Shown here in pieces: positions 40,237-52,700 of a DNA stretch of 64,000 nt. The DNA comes from Silene conica. Lineage: Eukaryota > Streptophyta > Magnoliopsida > Caryophyllales > Caryophyllaceae. The position numbers and the translations under genes were made by a program. Each line of letters starts with the position of its first letter. The first letter of the stretch is position 1. The notes beneath the pieces were generated by a model, which ran no database searches, had not been told where the DNA came from, and worked only from the letters and a program-made list of their open reading frames with translations. The DNA lies in assembly GCA_029255685.2 (NCBI GenBank), contig CM055318.2:4283001-4347000 (forward strand), read 5' to 3'.

Positions 40237-43200
40237 CTAATTTGGCAAATGCAAGTCTAAAGTAGTACGAGTCAAAACCTGTCGACCCCGGGCACTCCTG
40301 TGTTGGAGGCGCTGATGAAGCATTTCCGACATGTGGTTAAAGAAATCAGGATCCCAACGATGAACGAGTAGGGGGTCCAAAGCAAAACATATGTACAACG
40401 CTGTAACTGCACCTTCCACCACCACCATTGCCAACCCAACCTATTGACAAACAAAGCCATCAGTCGTGATGCAGACGAGAAATACTTTGATGCTGACGAT
40501 CCCTGGTCATAAGCTAGGTAGCACCAAAACGGACACGACACGGACACGGGACACGGCATGCCATGAAATTTAGGACACGGGACACGGCATTTAAATTTAA
40601 TAAAATATACAGATAAGGTTACTTACCAAAATCATTCCCATCAGCATGGAAGTGGAGCCGACCATTAATACTCTGTCACTTGACCGGATCCATGTCCAGA
40701 CACCCACACCTGTTCCAGTAATGAGGCCTCCTAAAAGGGTTCCCATCAACAGGACAGCTCCGGAACAATCATATGCAACAAGAGCTTCTACCCCAGTTGA
40801 CTGGAACAATTCCCAGGCATCTCTCGCAGAATGATTAAAGCTTTTGCCAGAGACTGCAATCTGTTAATAGAAGTTTACGATGCAGATATAAAAAAAAAAC
40901 CTTCATTTACGGAAGCAAGCGAACAGTGCTGAGATAGATAAGCAAATGACATAAGGGGTTCTGATGAGTGATCTGCGCCTCTGCGGCATCCAAACATACA
41001 ACTATCAAAGTGACTTAAATATGTTCCGATAATAGACCAAAGAGTCCCTAAACCCTAAACCCTAAAACCCTATAATAGACCAAAGAGTCCCTAAACCCTA
41101 AACCCTAAACCCTAACTCCATTTGGTTTTGGGTAACAAATCGATAATGACTTTAGTTTCTATTTATTTACAACGGATTTTTAAAAACAGAAGCTAGTTTT
41201 AAAACATCGAGTTTAGAACAGTATTTTTCCTTCGGCTTGAATGACACCAAGCACCTAAAAGTCTAAAACACCGAGTGATCCAACTTTTTTCGGCATTGGT
41301 AACTTTGTATTGATGCCAGTTTTCAGGAAGGAGGTATACGACATAAGCACCATTAAACGTTGGGGAAGAAGATGAGAGAAACACAAGAGTTAAGCATAAA
41401 CAAACCTGTACATAGGCATACTTGTTGAAGAACCTAACAAGGGTTTCCACGAGATGAAATAGAAAATCGATAAAGCAAATCAAGCACTCGTTATTGCCAA
41501 TCTTTGAACGACATCCCCTTATCTGTTCATAATAGAAACACATTCGATCAACCCAAATGAGGCATCCAATGAAATAGATATTAAAAAAATATCAGCTTTA
41601 ATTCCCCAAGATTCGGCTATTCCGCTTTGGTTCCCCAAGGTTTCACTAATTCCGCTTCTGCGACAAGATTTGACCGATTAACCGACTTTGGTGATGTATG
41701 TGATTAATAGCTCGTGTCACCAGTGAAACCTCATGGCACCAAAGTGAAATTAGCCAACCAGCACGCAAAAAAGTGAAAATAGCTTAAGTGAACCGGGCCA
41801 AACCGGACCGGACCGAAGAACAAACTTAAAAATTTGGTGGACCAAAGACCGGACCTAAAACTTTCGGTCTTTGACCGTACCAAACCCGAAATATTTGGTC
41901 CGGTCCAGTCTTGGACCGAAATGGACCTAAACTTTTTTTTCACTATTTCATATACGATAATTACATTTTAATTCCGCTAAATAATATGCGTTTAAATAGT
42001 TAGACGACACTTTTTATAAAACCATTGATAATACTAATTTATAATGTCTTTTGAAGATAAAATGTTAATTTAATTCAAAAAAATTTAATGATTAGTCTTA
42101 AAAAATAAGAACTTTGGTCCATTCGGTCCGGACCTAACCGGTCTTGGACCGGACCGGACCGAAGACCAAAACTTGGAAAAATGAGGACCGAGGACCAGAC
42201 CAAAATAATTCGGTCCGGGTTTGGTCCAGACCAAATGGTCCGGACCTATAAATTTACTCACCCCTATAAGGAACCGAAACAAAATTGTAAAAACTGTTAG
42301 TTATTGCAGGTGGTAATAATGGAAATAGTAGAAATACCTCCCATCTGAGAGTACGAATGGCGGCGGTAAAGAGTGAGCCGTAGCATATACTACCAAACGA
42401 AGTCGTAACAGCGTAGCGCAAAGACTTCATTAAGGAGTTAGGGGGCATGGATGCGGTTCCTTGACCACCATGGACAAGAACAAGAAAAACTATTCCTGAT
42501 ACTATTACATGAACTGTGTTACAAAAAACAGCGCCTGTCCAGAATAAGCTTACAGAAAGCACCTGCGCAATAGGGCAGAGAGACATAGCATCACAGACTA
42601 TCGAAAATGCTGGTAACAAATAACAGTAATCAGGTCTGATCACTATCATTATACCGCAAATTAAACAGAGAGCAAACTTGCCCGCTCACCACAAGAAGCC
42701 ACCACCGTCCACCATCACCCATGCTGGAAGCCACAACGCCAGCAGCTCCAAAAGACCATAATGCCATCCATAAAAGCATGACCAGGATAAATATACATGT
42801 TATGCTCATAACTTTAGGAAGGCTCCATGTCATTTTTACAGCTTTCTGGAGCACTAGCATCGTGAATGGTAATCTGCAGGAAAACATCGCTAGGCCATGA
42901 TATTCTACTTACTATTTCACGGTTGAAACGAAAACAAATTGTTCAGAAGAAAGTATGTATGCACAAAAAGGTGAGCAATGATCAAACTATCAAAGTTTTG
43001 CCTCGGCATATAGTAAGCTGATTATATGCAGCGTGAAAGATGAACTGTGCAGCCACTCAATAATGTTTGGCACCAAAGATCTATTCTACATTTCTACTTC
43101 CCAGTCATGCTACTTGGTGTCTCCCTGTCAAATACTCGACAATCAAACAAAGGTATGACACTTGGGAACCTCCGGCAACTTCAAAATGATTTTCAAGAAA

Positions 43201-45808
43201 CGGCCAGAAAAGTGGGTAAAGGTGATGAGTCCAGGGGCGAACCCAGGAATGAATATTCGGGGTAGCAAAAAAAAAATAGTGGGGGTCGAACTCAGGGCAA
43301 TAGGTACGAAACCAAAATTTTTACCATTAAACCACAAATTGTTTATTGAACATTTAATGAGATACCATTTACTTATCTATTTTTCGATAATATTTGGGGT
43401 ACCAAAACTCCGTCTTCTAAACGAATTTTTTTAAGTTTGGGGTAGCGGCCGCCGGGCGCCACCCCTTGCTACTAGGTGGGTTCTCCCCTGGTGATGACTG
43501 AATCCAAGCGAGACCGTAATTTAGTCAAATTACTAGCTAAGGATAAGAAAATAACAACAAAAGGGGTATACTATAATGAAAGTAAGCTAAATTTTAAGCG
43601 AACTAAAATTTCAAGCAAGTGAAGGAATGCTCAAGGGAGGCAGATGTGTGACAGCAAATGAGGGAAGATGGTAAACACGACACGCCACTCAGTGAACCAG
43701 ATATACTAGTTTAAAATTTACGGTCTTCATTTGACTTTACATATAATTTCAGAAAGAGCAAAATATTTTGAATGGATATTCAGAATACCTGTCTATGACT
43801 GAGATGACATACAAAAACTGCATAAATGCGCCAACAGCAAATGCTGATCCCCAAAAATACTGCTTCGCCCAAAAACAGAAGATACTGACGACAGCGAGAT
43901 AAGTGGTTAAAATGTGGACAGATATTTTCATCATATGGTTGGCCTGAGAACCAAGCAATAACAACCACATCCACCCGAGAAATGTACCGGCGCCACCAGC
44001 AACTGCGTACAAAGGCCAGTAGTACTCCGTCCGTCCATGATTGTTTTCCAGAAATATAAATGTAAATTTATCAATATTTAGTCTGTCATTTTTCATAAAC
44101 CTATTGAGACCAAGAACAACCAAAAGAAGTCCTAATCCTCCCAAATGCACGATGAAAACTGCTAACCAGAACACATCTTGCCAATGTCTTGATTGCTCAA
44201 ATGACAATGCGTAGGTACGGTTAGTGTTTCTTCCACTCGGATCAACATCCTACATCAAATAAAAGCTCATATCAAATGTAAAGAATTTTTCAAAAATCAT
44301 AACTGCAAGTATGCAACACATGGATACCAAACGAAATGAAAAAACTCTAATTTTGATCTAATGCAAGGATTCCCATCAGCACATTGCCATCCACAAAACC
44401 AACAACGACAACAACAACAACAACAAGGCTTTAGTCCCTGTTGGGTCTATGCCTTGATTTTGTTAGTCGCCACTTTAAACGGACTATGTGGGGTCATTCT
44501 GTATTAGGTCTTAGAGAGTACTATATAACCTCTCTAAGCCTCAACCTAGCAGTCATACCGTTAGAACCTGTAATCTGAAAATTTCTCACATTAATAAAAC
44601 TCTCTCCCTACTGACTGTGAACGTAGCTAACACACTGTTACTGAACCATGTAAATCTTTGGGTTATGTTCTTTATTGTTCTTTATTTGTTTTTCTTGCTT
44701 CTGTTATAACAGTCCCAATATGATTTGGGGTCGAGTAACATCCATCATCAAAACCGCGAAAGTGTAACTACACTTGCCATTCTTCAATAGATTTGATTAA
44801 TAGGGTTTCCAATTTTCCATTGGCCTACATATCAATAATTACAAACCCTCCAAATCCAAGCCACACAAAATACTCAAAAGTAAATCATGTAATTTTGATC
44901 TAAATATTACCATTATCCTAAACAAAATCACCAACTTGACATACCTTGACCATCTCAATACAACCAAAAACTCAATAACATGAACAAACAAGGGTCATAG
45001 CAGGGGAAGTCCCCCTCTTAACTTGGTATTTTTAGTCAAAATTTTCAACTTTTTTTCCTAGTGTACCTTAATCATCACTAATTCGGCCCCTAAAATTCCC
45101 GTCATCTAACTACAAATCCTGGCTCCGCCACTAGACTCTTAACCTTAATCTACCAAACAAATAATGAAATTTTCCCAAGAGAAAATGACAGTACTAAAAC
45201 AAGGCAAACAATGAAAAGGAATATACACTTTGAATCACATAAAGGAACCCCAATAACAGTAACAAGATAACCCTTTTAAATTTCACTACAATAAAGTTAG
45301 TACCTTTAAATCAACAAGATAAAAACTTTTCCACCTTCTCTCACAATTGATTAAAATATCGTTTATTTTGCTTCATCCACTTACCTTTTAACCCCACACG
45401 ATATATACTAAATTAATCGATTGTAAGAGGGCAATGGGAGAAGTTGGAAGAGAACAAACAAGCAACCCTAAATCCCCAATAACAGTAATAAGATAACCAT
45501 TTTAATACCGATATACCCGTCTTAAACAAGAATTTATGTCGAACATGACCAAAAAAAACAGTTACAACTTCTAAAACCCAGAAATAAAAACCACCCATAT
45601 ATACATAATATACTCCTAATTAATCATTAAATTAAACATAAACATAAACATAAAGAACCCAAATTAAAATTGCCCAAAACAATAAAATTAAAAAGAAAAC
45701 CTGGGGTGCAGGAGAAATGGAAGCAGAATTATAGGAAGAAGGGGATGAATTTATTTGAATATCATTATTATTAGTAGTATTATTAGTATCATTAGTAGTA
45801 TTATTCAT
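40237..45808 (-). CDS. Choline transporter-like protein (CTL/SLC44 family)
   Basis: Seven exons, in transcript order 45701-45808, 43789-44249, 42690-42873, 42338-42562, 41406-41522, 40627-40860 and 40237-40440, join in phase to give 510 aa. Exon 1 encodes an Asn/Thr/Ser-rich hydrophilic N-terminus starting MNNTTNDTNN. Then come about ten hydrophobic segments, including WLAVFIVHLGGLGLLLVVLG, the LMGTLLGGLITGTGVGVWTW helix and a VLILVM-type helix. The C-terminal signature region reads FGSICYGSLFTAAIRTLRWE, RSKIGNNECLICFIDFL, VETLVRFFNKYAYVQ and FFNHMSEMLHQRLQHR. These match plant members of the plasma-membrane choline transporter family; substrate specificity for plant members is largely inferred. 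Start and stop are both within the window. Introns hold a solo LTR, a hAT-type MITE, telomere-like repeats and a TIR fragment. Confidence 0.92.
40517..40612. repeat. Left-end fragment of the 14385-type TIR element beside an exon donor
   Basis: It begins GGTAGCACCAAAACGGACACG and matches the first ~100 bp of the element at 14385, including GCATTTAAATTTAATAAAAT, then stops abruptly 14 bp before exon 6 of the CTL gene (donor at 40625-40626 on the minus strand). The rest of the element is missing. Confidence 0.8.
41029..41116 (+). repeat. Interstitial telomere-like arrays in CTL intron 5
   Basis: Two short runs of CCCTAAA units (41046-41069 and 41089-41116) are each preceded by the same flank, TAATAGACCAAAGAGTC, giving a 43-bp duplicated unit. 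The flank duplication suggests slippage or repair-linked copying, not a telomere fusion. Confidence 0.88.
41760..42270. repeat. GGTCCGG/CCGGACC-rich inverted repeat element in CTL intron 4
   Basis: Both ends are dense in GGACCGG, GGTCC and GACCAAA words (left 41795-41935, right 42115-42250), enclosing an AT-rich centre. The right edge carries ATAAATTTACTCACCCCTAT, a common outer end of such elements in plants. The class is not assigned. Confidence 0.55.
43231..43491. mobile_element. hAT-type MITE in CTL intron 2
   Basis: This 261-bp element has ends CCAGGGGCGAACCCAG and GGGTTCTCCCCTGG, flanked by 8-bp direct repeats TGATGAGT (43223-43230) and TGATGACT (43492-43499) that differ at one base. 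Eight-base duplications and CAGGGG-type ends fit the hAT superfamily. The interior has GGGGTCGAACTC, reminiscent of a B-box, but TIRs and TSD favour hAT over SINE. Confidence 0.75.
44404..44760 (-). mobile_element. TTG-tailed SINE-like repeat, split by a solo LTR
   Basis: The plus strand shows a CAA array (44404-44425), then GGCTTTAGTCCC, and after an insertion GTCCCAATATGATTTGGGGT and CGAGTAACATCC. Read on the minus strand this is the common plant '...GGGACTAAAGCC(TTG)n' tail. It is the same type as 26865-26995. The class call rests on the TTG tail alone. Confidence 0.5.
44439..44711 (+). mobile_element. Solo LTR (273 bp, TG...CA) with 5-bp target duplication
   Basis: The segment starts TGTTGGGTC and ends TTATAACA, with TGTT/AACA terminal inverted bases, flanked on both sides by GTCCC (44434-44438 and 44712-44716). 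It contains a TATA-like ACTATATAACC near 44520 and an AATAAAA signal near 44598, as an LTR should. There is no internal region or second LTR, so this is a solo LTR left by recombination, or a very short TRIM-type LTR. It interrupts an older repeat in CTL intron 1. Confidence 0.85.
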
Positions 45809-48609
45809 GGTGAAATATAAGCATTTATTTATTTAGTAATTGGAATTTTGAAAATGAATGAATATAATGATGATGATCAAAGGAAAAACATGATGAAAAG
45901 TTGTAAAAAATGGAGTTATTAATTAGGCAAATTGCAGAGGAGAGTTGAGTGGGACAGTTGGAGTAACAGTTTGTTTTTGTTTTCAAATAATTTTGGAAGT
46001 GACACTCTTTACTCTTCAAACCTCTCACGTGTCAGATGTCCTACTGTCAATGTTTTTGTCTTTCTTCTTTTTCGATTTGTCGACCATCATATAAAACGGT
46101 TTTACACGAGCGTTTTGTTTATCGTAAAATACACGTTAATAAGCGGATTATACTATCAGAGGTATACTATTTTTTGTACATATTTTGAGTTTTTTAATAG
46201 AAAATTCGAGCTTTATTAGAAAGAATATGAGTCATATGATAAATTTATAAACTCTTTGAGAAAATATTGAGAATCGAAAATTATTATACAACTAAAACAC
46301 AATACATACTCCTATAAGTTAAATTATATTTTAATTTTAATATAAAAAAACTAAAATATAACTTCAAATAGTTTAAAAATCAACAAATATACACATAAGC
46401 TCAATAAAATATACTATAATTGTATGATGTTATTATACATCTGGTTGTATAATCATTTTTTGTGTATACTCGTAGTCTTGTATTTTTTTTTTTTTTTTTG
46501 AGACGAATAGGTAAAAGAGGTTGAAGTATTACATTATCGAGTAGTATCTTCGACTCAACATAAATAGGATATTGTATATTCAATATAAATAAATAATTGA
46601 GTTTGTAGGATATTTCATGAGAATAATTCATCCTATGGGTGCCCTGTAAATATCACACCATCCTATCAATAATTCCACATTAATTCATCATATTCATCAT
46701 TCTTCCCATAACGGTTCTAATTGGAATTATTGATAACGTGAATAAGATGGATTTAATTCATCCTTAGACTGTTATGGTAAAACGGGTGAATAGGATGGAT
46801 TAATTTGGAATTATTAATAGGATGGAGTGATATTTGCAGGGCACCCGATGGATTATTCTCATAAAATAATCCTAAAAATTTTGAGTTATATTTTAATTTT
46901 TTTTAGGTGTTAAAAATTAAAATCTTATTGAGTTTATATGTACTGTGTTAATTTTAATAATATTTGAGTTATTTTTTTTTTTATAAAAACGAGATTTTTT
47001 TAATAAAGCTTATAAAATTTATATATAAACTCAAATCATTTGTTCTAAAACTTCAGATCTATACTACTAGATGGTTGTATAGTCCACTAATTAGCCAAAT
47101 TTTTGCATTTTTGTTTATCTATTTATAAAGAGTAAATGATAGGTACAATCCTTAGATTTGTATTTAAGAAAAAAATGGAAATAAATGTTTATACATGAAT
47201 TAATTGCATTAGTGAGCGTGTAATTTGGTTATTAATTTCTAAATTAATACGGAGTACCAAATTTGAAAGATATTTAGTACTTAAATACCCTTTAATAAAA
47301 TGTGAATAATATGTTTAATTGGAGTACTATTTAATAGATGTGACGACTTTTGTTGTTATTTAGATGGCTAGATATTATTCTTTGTCTCGTATCAGAGGCT
47401 AATACTTAACGTGTTTTCACTGTAATGAAATAAAATAAAATGAATATTTTCGTCTTAAATAATGGAGTAATTTGTAATAGTCAAATAGGTTATTTGGTGA
47501 CTATTTTTATATTTAGGGCTTACGGATCATGTTCCGTTGATGTAAATTTCTCACACGGATTTTGAAGGAAAATATTCGTTATCATAAGGTTAAGAGTTCG
47601 GAATGCAGATGTGGAGTTAGTATGTTTCTTTTGACTGTCGCGTGCAAACTCGAGACCGTCCATTAACGCGCACAGAACACGTTCCCATCCTCAATCAGCA
47701 TCCATTGCCCACCTTAAGCGAGCCGATTCTCCGACATCCATCATCATTTGATACAAAATTTTGCATCTCAATCTATCTGTTACTGTCTTGAATTCTCCCA
47801 ATCTCGCATCTCAATCATTCCGATATTCTTTCAGAGTTTCAGGATTCAGTACCTGAATGTTCAAACTATATAGACAGCCTCGACTATTCTTGGTATTATA
47901 TCGCAGCCAGATATAGCTTGTTGCGGCTAAACCATAAAAAACCCGAGTGATGAGGCCTAGGTTAACAGTCCCTGAACCTGTATGCTCAAAACCCCTCGAC
48001 ATAAATAGTTTCCGTCACAGCAACAGAGCTACGATTAATAGTGAAACGAGTACTTGTGTCATACAATCACGGAGTACATAACTAGAAAGTTCGTTCAAAA
48101 TCCAAATTGTAGCGAAGAACACACTTCAGCAACTGGGGGGATCAAAACTGGTTCTGCTCTGTTGCAATCAGTGTTTTATCCGGCATCGCCTTTGAGTTAG
48201 GGCCTTTGGGGCAACCTGAACATACAGAAACATCAACAGGAAAATGATACAGAGTAGTTAGAAACAACACCACCTTCGCGGACTTGACGTTAAAACGACT
48301 TTATAGAAGTTTACTGGTGTACGAATATACGATGCTGTTACCAGAACTCCAACCTCGTGTAAGTTTCACTTGTGTCCGACATTGTAAGACAATCCGAGAA
48401 CATAGTTTAGCCCTCTTCAAATTAATCAGTAAGAAATCTCGTTTCGGCTAAGGAAATGGATTATCTCTCCTCCTCGTAAGGGAGACAGAGAAACAATTTA
48501 ATCGACTCCAATCCAATTTCCACCAGTAAATTACAATCCACCAGAGAAACAATTTAATTGACTCCAATCCAATTTCCAACTGAAAACGCCGTAAAACTTC
48601 TAAAAGGAC
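45809..48609. other. Spacer between the CTL gene promoter and the MED25-like 3' region
   Basis: 45809-46100 is the presumed CTL promoter and leader on the minus strand. 46100-47500 is AT-rich; it contains a T13 run near 46487 and a MITE at 46617-46864. 47540-48200 has balanced composition without a recognisable frame and may be 3' flank of the MED25-like locus. No tRNA, rRNA or further gene was found. Confidence 0.45.
46617..46864. mobile_element. TIR element (~248 bp MITE)
   Basis: Left TGAGAATAATTCATCCTATG then GGTGCCCTGTAAATATCAC; right GTGATATTTGCAGGGCACCC then GATGGATTATTCTCA. The inverted repeats extend ~60 bp with few mismatches. The interior repeats GGATGGATT words. The superfamily is not assigned. 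Confidence 0.82.
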
Positions 48610-49758
48610 CTAAACAGGTGGTTTCACATTCTGAAAAAACGTACTGGTGACATTGCTAGAATGTAGAAGACTTGCCTTAGGGAAAAGCAAACCTATCAGG
48701 CGTGTGACGTCCTCAGAGACAGACAGTATAAGCATCTGTGTCGGTAGATCGACAATTACCCCCTGCACAAGCGGGTGGGTAAGAATAAGAACACGAGCAT
48801 TAGAAAGACGCCAAATCGTCAAATTACACTCCAAAAAAACACGAGACGTTAACGGTAGAAAACATTTTTTACTTGGTTAAGACGGGCTCAAAGCAGAACT
48901 GGCTATTATTATTGAAGTCCTAAGAGTCTTCTGACACCACATCTAAAAGGAAAGAATTGATGGATTTTCCTAAATTTCAATCATCCGATAAAACAAAGTT
49001 GCATTATTGCATAATCCAGGCACATTAGTAGCAATATAATCTAAGAAAAAACACATTGAAAAACCCCATTCCGTCCAACATTACTAATATGACCGTCTTC
49101 TATGTGACCTCGAAGATAAAGAACCACACAATATTCATCCAAAAAAATTCGACTTAAATAATTGTCCATCGTTACTCAATTAAACAGCCGCAAATAAAAG
49201 GCATGTCAAAACACTATGTTTGACCCAAGTGCCATTTGGCTTCTCAGCGATGCTTAAAACAGTCATATGTAGAACACCAGAAAAAAAAATCTCTATTATT
49301 TTCAGAACTTTTTAAAAAAAAACTGTTGTTTCAAGAAGCAGTCAAAATTCATAAATCTGCGCTTCCGGTTATGCCCGGATAAAGCAAAATAACTCACAAA
49401 CTAGTTATGCTTCTTTTACTAGTGAAGTTCATTTTGGGTCATCCGGACCTGAACAGCCTCTCTGTGTGTTAAAACAAGAGTAAGGCCGCATACGGCATAC
49501 ATCCAACCCCGTCTAACCCTACTATAGGAGCCATTGACACTGGGGTAATGTTGTAATGCTTGATAGCTTCTGAACATATTTTGTAGCACTTACATTACAG
49601 GCGCCGATGTCATCATCTTGAATGCCTGTTACAGAGAATTTGGTATAAGCGCATTCAAAGTATTTATAACCAGAATCCAGCAAAGAAAGAAACAATATTA
49701 ACACATAAATATGCCAAAACTCTGTTAAGACACTCGAAGACTGAAACTTACCTCCGCT
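48610..49758 (-). pseudogene. MED25-like downstream exons beyond an in-frame stop
   Basis: After the TAG at 49761-49759 the exon runs 7 nt further to a good donor (GGAG|GTAAGT, exon end 49752). A 32-nt exon at 49625-49594 (IQDDDIGACN) has strong splice sites, and a terminal exon at 48762-48610 reads GVIVDLPTQMLILSVSEDV then TRLIGLLFPK, ending at TAG. The phases match across all junctions (1, 0). The terminal exon resembles the end of the MED25 ACID/PTOV domain. About 70 residues of that domain, between the conserved KMWEG start and this end, are absent. Inference: these exons are relics, or are used in an isoform that skips the stop. Confidence 0.6.
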
Positions 49759-52700
49759 CTAAAGATTAAAGCTGCCTTCCCACATTTTTGGCCACAGAAG
49801 TCCCCCTGCAGAATTTACAGTTGGATTGTAGTAATTTACAGTCTCATCCAGGTTCACGTTCAAACTGCTGCTGGCAAGATTCATTTGAGACTTAGGAAGT
49901 ATATTCAGAAGAGAGCTAGGCAGGTTTACTCCCAAATTATCCTCATGAGATGTCACTTGTTCTAAAATGCTAGGAGTGGTTTCTGGGAGAGGGCTAGAAA
50001 ACTGCTTTTGGGTCGTTGATGGAATATTGCCTTTCATAGAAGTTGTAACCTTCGAGTGTTGCTTCCGTTTCTTGATAATTTTAGACGTGCTAGTGGTTGT
50101 CCCAAACCTGGAATTCAAACTGTCGCGGATTATGTCATCTGCGAATTTTGGGGGCATATTCAGCAAAGTCTTATCCAGGTTGGCTAGCGAATTGTCCTTA
50201 TGAGAAGATGTTGCTTGTCCCAAAATGCTATAAGGTGACTGTGGGATCCCAAAAGAGTGATGTTGTGCTGCTACCAGAAATTTGCCTTTGGTGAAGGCTG
50301 CACTTCTTGAATATTCATTCAAATTCTCGACAGATTGACACGTACCTATAGTTAAACCAGGCCTTGGACATTCATTTGAGTTCTTAACAACCTGAGATTT
50401 ATTCGACACGGTATTTTGTAGTTTTGCTCCCAAAATATCCTCAATTTGGGAGAATTCCTTATGAGAAGATGTTGCTTGTCCCAAAATGCTATAAGGTGAC
50501 TGTGGGAAACCAAAAAGGTGATGTGCTGCTACCTGAAATTCGCTTTCAGTGAAGGCTGCACTTCTTGAATATTCATTCAAATTCTCGACAGATCGACACA
50601 TACCTGTAGTTAAACCAGACCTTGGACATTCATTTGAGTTCTTAACAACCTGAGATTTATTCAACACAGTATTTTGTAGTTTTGCTCCCAAAATATCCTC
50701 AGTTTGGGAAGCTGGTGCTCGTTCCATACTAGATATAGTATCAAGGAGAAGACTAGATGGCTGAAGTTCACTTGTTACTGGAATTTGACCTTCAATTAAG
50801 GTGGAAACCATGAAAGATTCGTTCTGGTTCTTAACAAATTGAGATGCGGCTGTATCCGTCCCAGATCCAGGACCCATACTGACACTAGCAAAGTCTGGAA
50901 CTGCTGTTAAAGTAATTTCTTGGGACTCAGAGAAACAAATATCATACTTGAAAATGGTATCAATCATTGACTCTACAACGTCGTTATCGGGCCACTGAAT
51001 AGCTTCGATGTCGCAAAATAGGTTGACGGATAAAGCCGGCAGTGAGATTGTCTGTAAGCTTAATTTAATCGCAGTATCAGCATTGAGAAAGGGCAATGTA
51101 TGAGGTTTTAGACATGACGCTGTCAAAGAAGTAGCACTCCCGGGCTCCTGAAAAGTACAAAAACACATTGTTGACAGCTTAACTGGCACAGAAGAAACTA
51201 CTTTGGGATAACAGGAACATAGAGAGTGGAAATTTGGTTGGCAAATAGGTACATTAAAGAAACCCATATATAGTCCTCATTTGACGTTGGTGGTCGATGA
51301 CCTCAACTCTGACTATCAAAAACGACTATTTTAACATTATTACTTTTATAGATTGTGAAACTGTATATTATAAAGAAACAACGGTAGTAATAAACATCAG
51401 TTGCCATCAAAGTCAAACAGGAATATGATATAAATGGTAGTGAAAAAACATTGGTAAATTCTTACATTATGAAGTCTTTGCGTAGATATATCTCCAACGG
51501 ATTCATGCACTGTTTTGCTTGTAGGAATACATTCTGTAAATAGGACGAGATGAGTCAGAATACAGCCGTAACAAGAGCAAGAGCAACAGCAACAGCAACA
51601 CAATAACAAAAAATCCATAGTTCCAAAATAACTTCGCGACAACGCTGAGAAAATAGTTACTTTGAGATGAAAAAAGTATTCAGAAAGAAAGAGAGGTAAT
51701 AAAACAGTATAGTAGTATTAAGAATAAACAACGAAAATAAAAACTGAAAAATGAAACTTGAACACATATAGAATGTATGCAATCATAAGATAATGCCCTA
51801 CAGAAGGGTAATTTGACAGGGACAACACGCTGAGAAAAATATCAGGACAGAAAATTTATATAATCTTATTCAAGAACTACAACAACTATATTACCCAGTG
51901 CCGAAAGGACTCCCACAAATATAGGGGTCAGATGCACGAGGCCTACCCTGGTGCTAACAATAAAGAGATTGTTTCTTGGTGAACCAGAATGAATATTGCG
52001 TTGAACGCTGCATCCAAAGATTGCTACTTAACAGTAGAAAGAAGTTCATCCATTTAAGTTGTTTATTCTTTCAAAATCCATAACCAAAAGAATAACAAGT
52101 TTGAAAGATAAAAATAACTCCGTAACTAATCAGTATAACTAACTGCAACTGCACAGGTGCAGCAAACATTCAATATAAAGAGCAAAATAAAAGGGAAGGG
52201 AGAATTTAGAGTGAATAAGATGAGAAGCATTGTGGAACATTGATTTTAACATAACAATAAAGGGCACATGCCGTCATAACATAATGGATTTCTAAAATTA
52301 AGCATTTAAATACTGTGTCGTGATAAATCTACAATAAAGAGTAACTTCACTCGTTTTGTTTTCTTCTCTACTCTTTCCGTAACTTCCAAGGACTACTATA
52401 AACTCAAGCATTATCACTACGCCCACAGGCCACAGATTAAGCCTATGCCTCAAAAAACTTGTACGAAATAGTTAGTTGTGTCACTCAAACGAGAAACAAA
52501 GCACCTCTAGGTTTAAACTTTCAAATCTGGAAATAATTTAGTATATTCCACAGTGAATAAAAGGTAACTAAGAGGACATACTGAAGCGAAAAAATTAGAA
52601 ACAAAGACCATATTCCGTTTGGATAAAATACTCCTTAAAATATCCATCATCGCCTTTATTGCAGCCCTAATGAGGTCTCTTAACTGATAGACAAGTAAGC

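Noticed and set aside
43162..43434. Open frames within the CTL intron 2 element, and a possible tRNA-like B box (GGGGTCGAACTC)
   Set aside because: The block is bounded by inverted ends and an 8-bp duplication, so it is a hAT-type MITE; no A box or folded tRNA is present.
48190..48216. Extra 3' coding exon joined through a GC donor (AAG|GCAAGT) near 48684
   Set aside because: The donor fits the GC-AG consensus, but the terminal exon already closes with a stop and the proposed continuation has no MED25 similarity.
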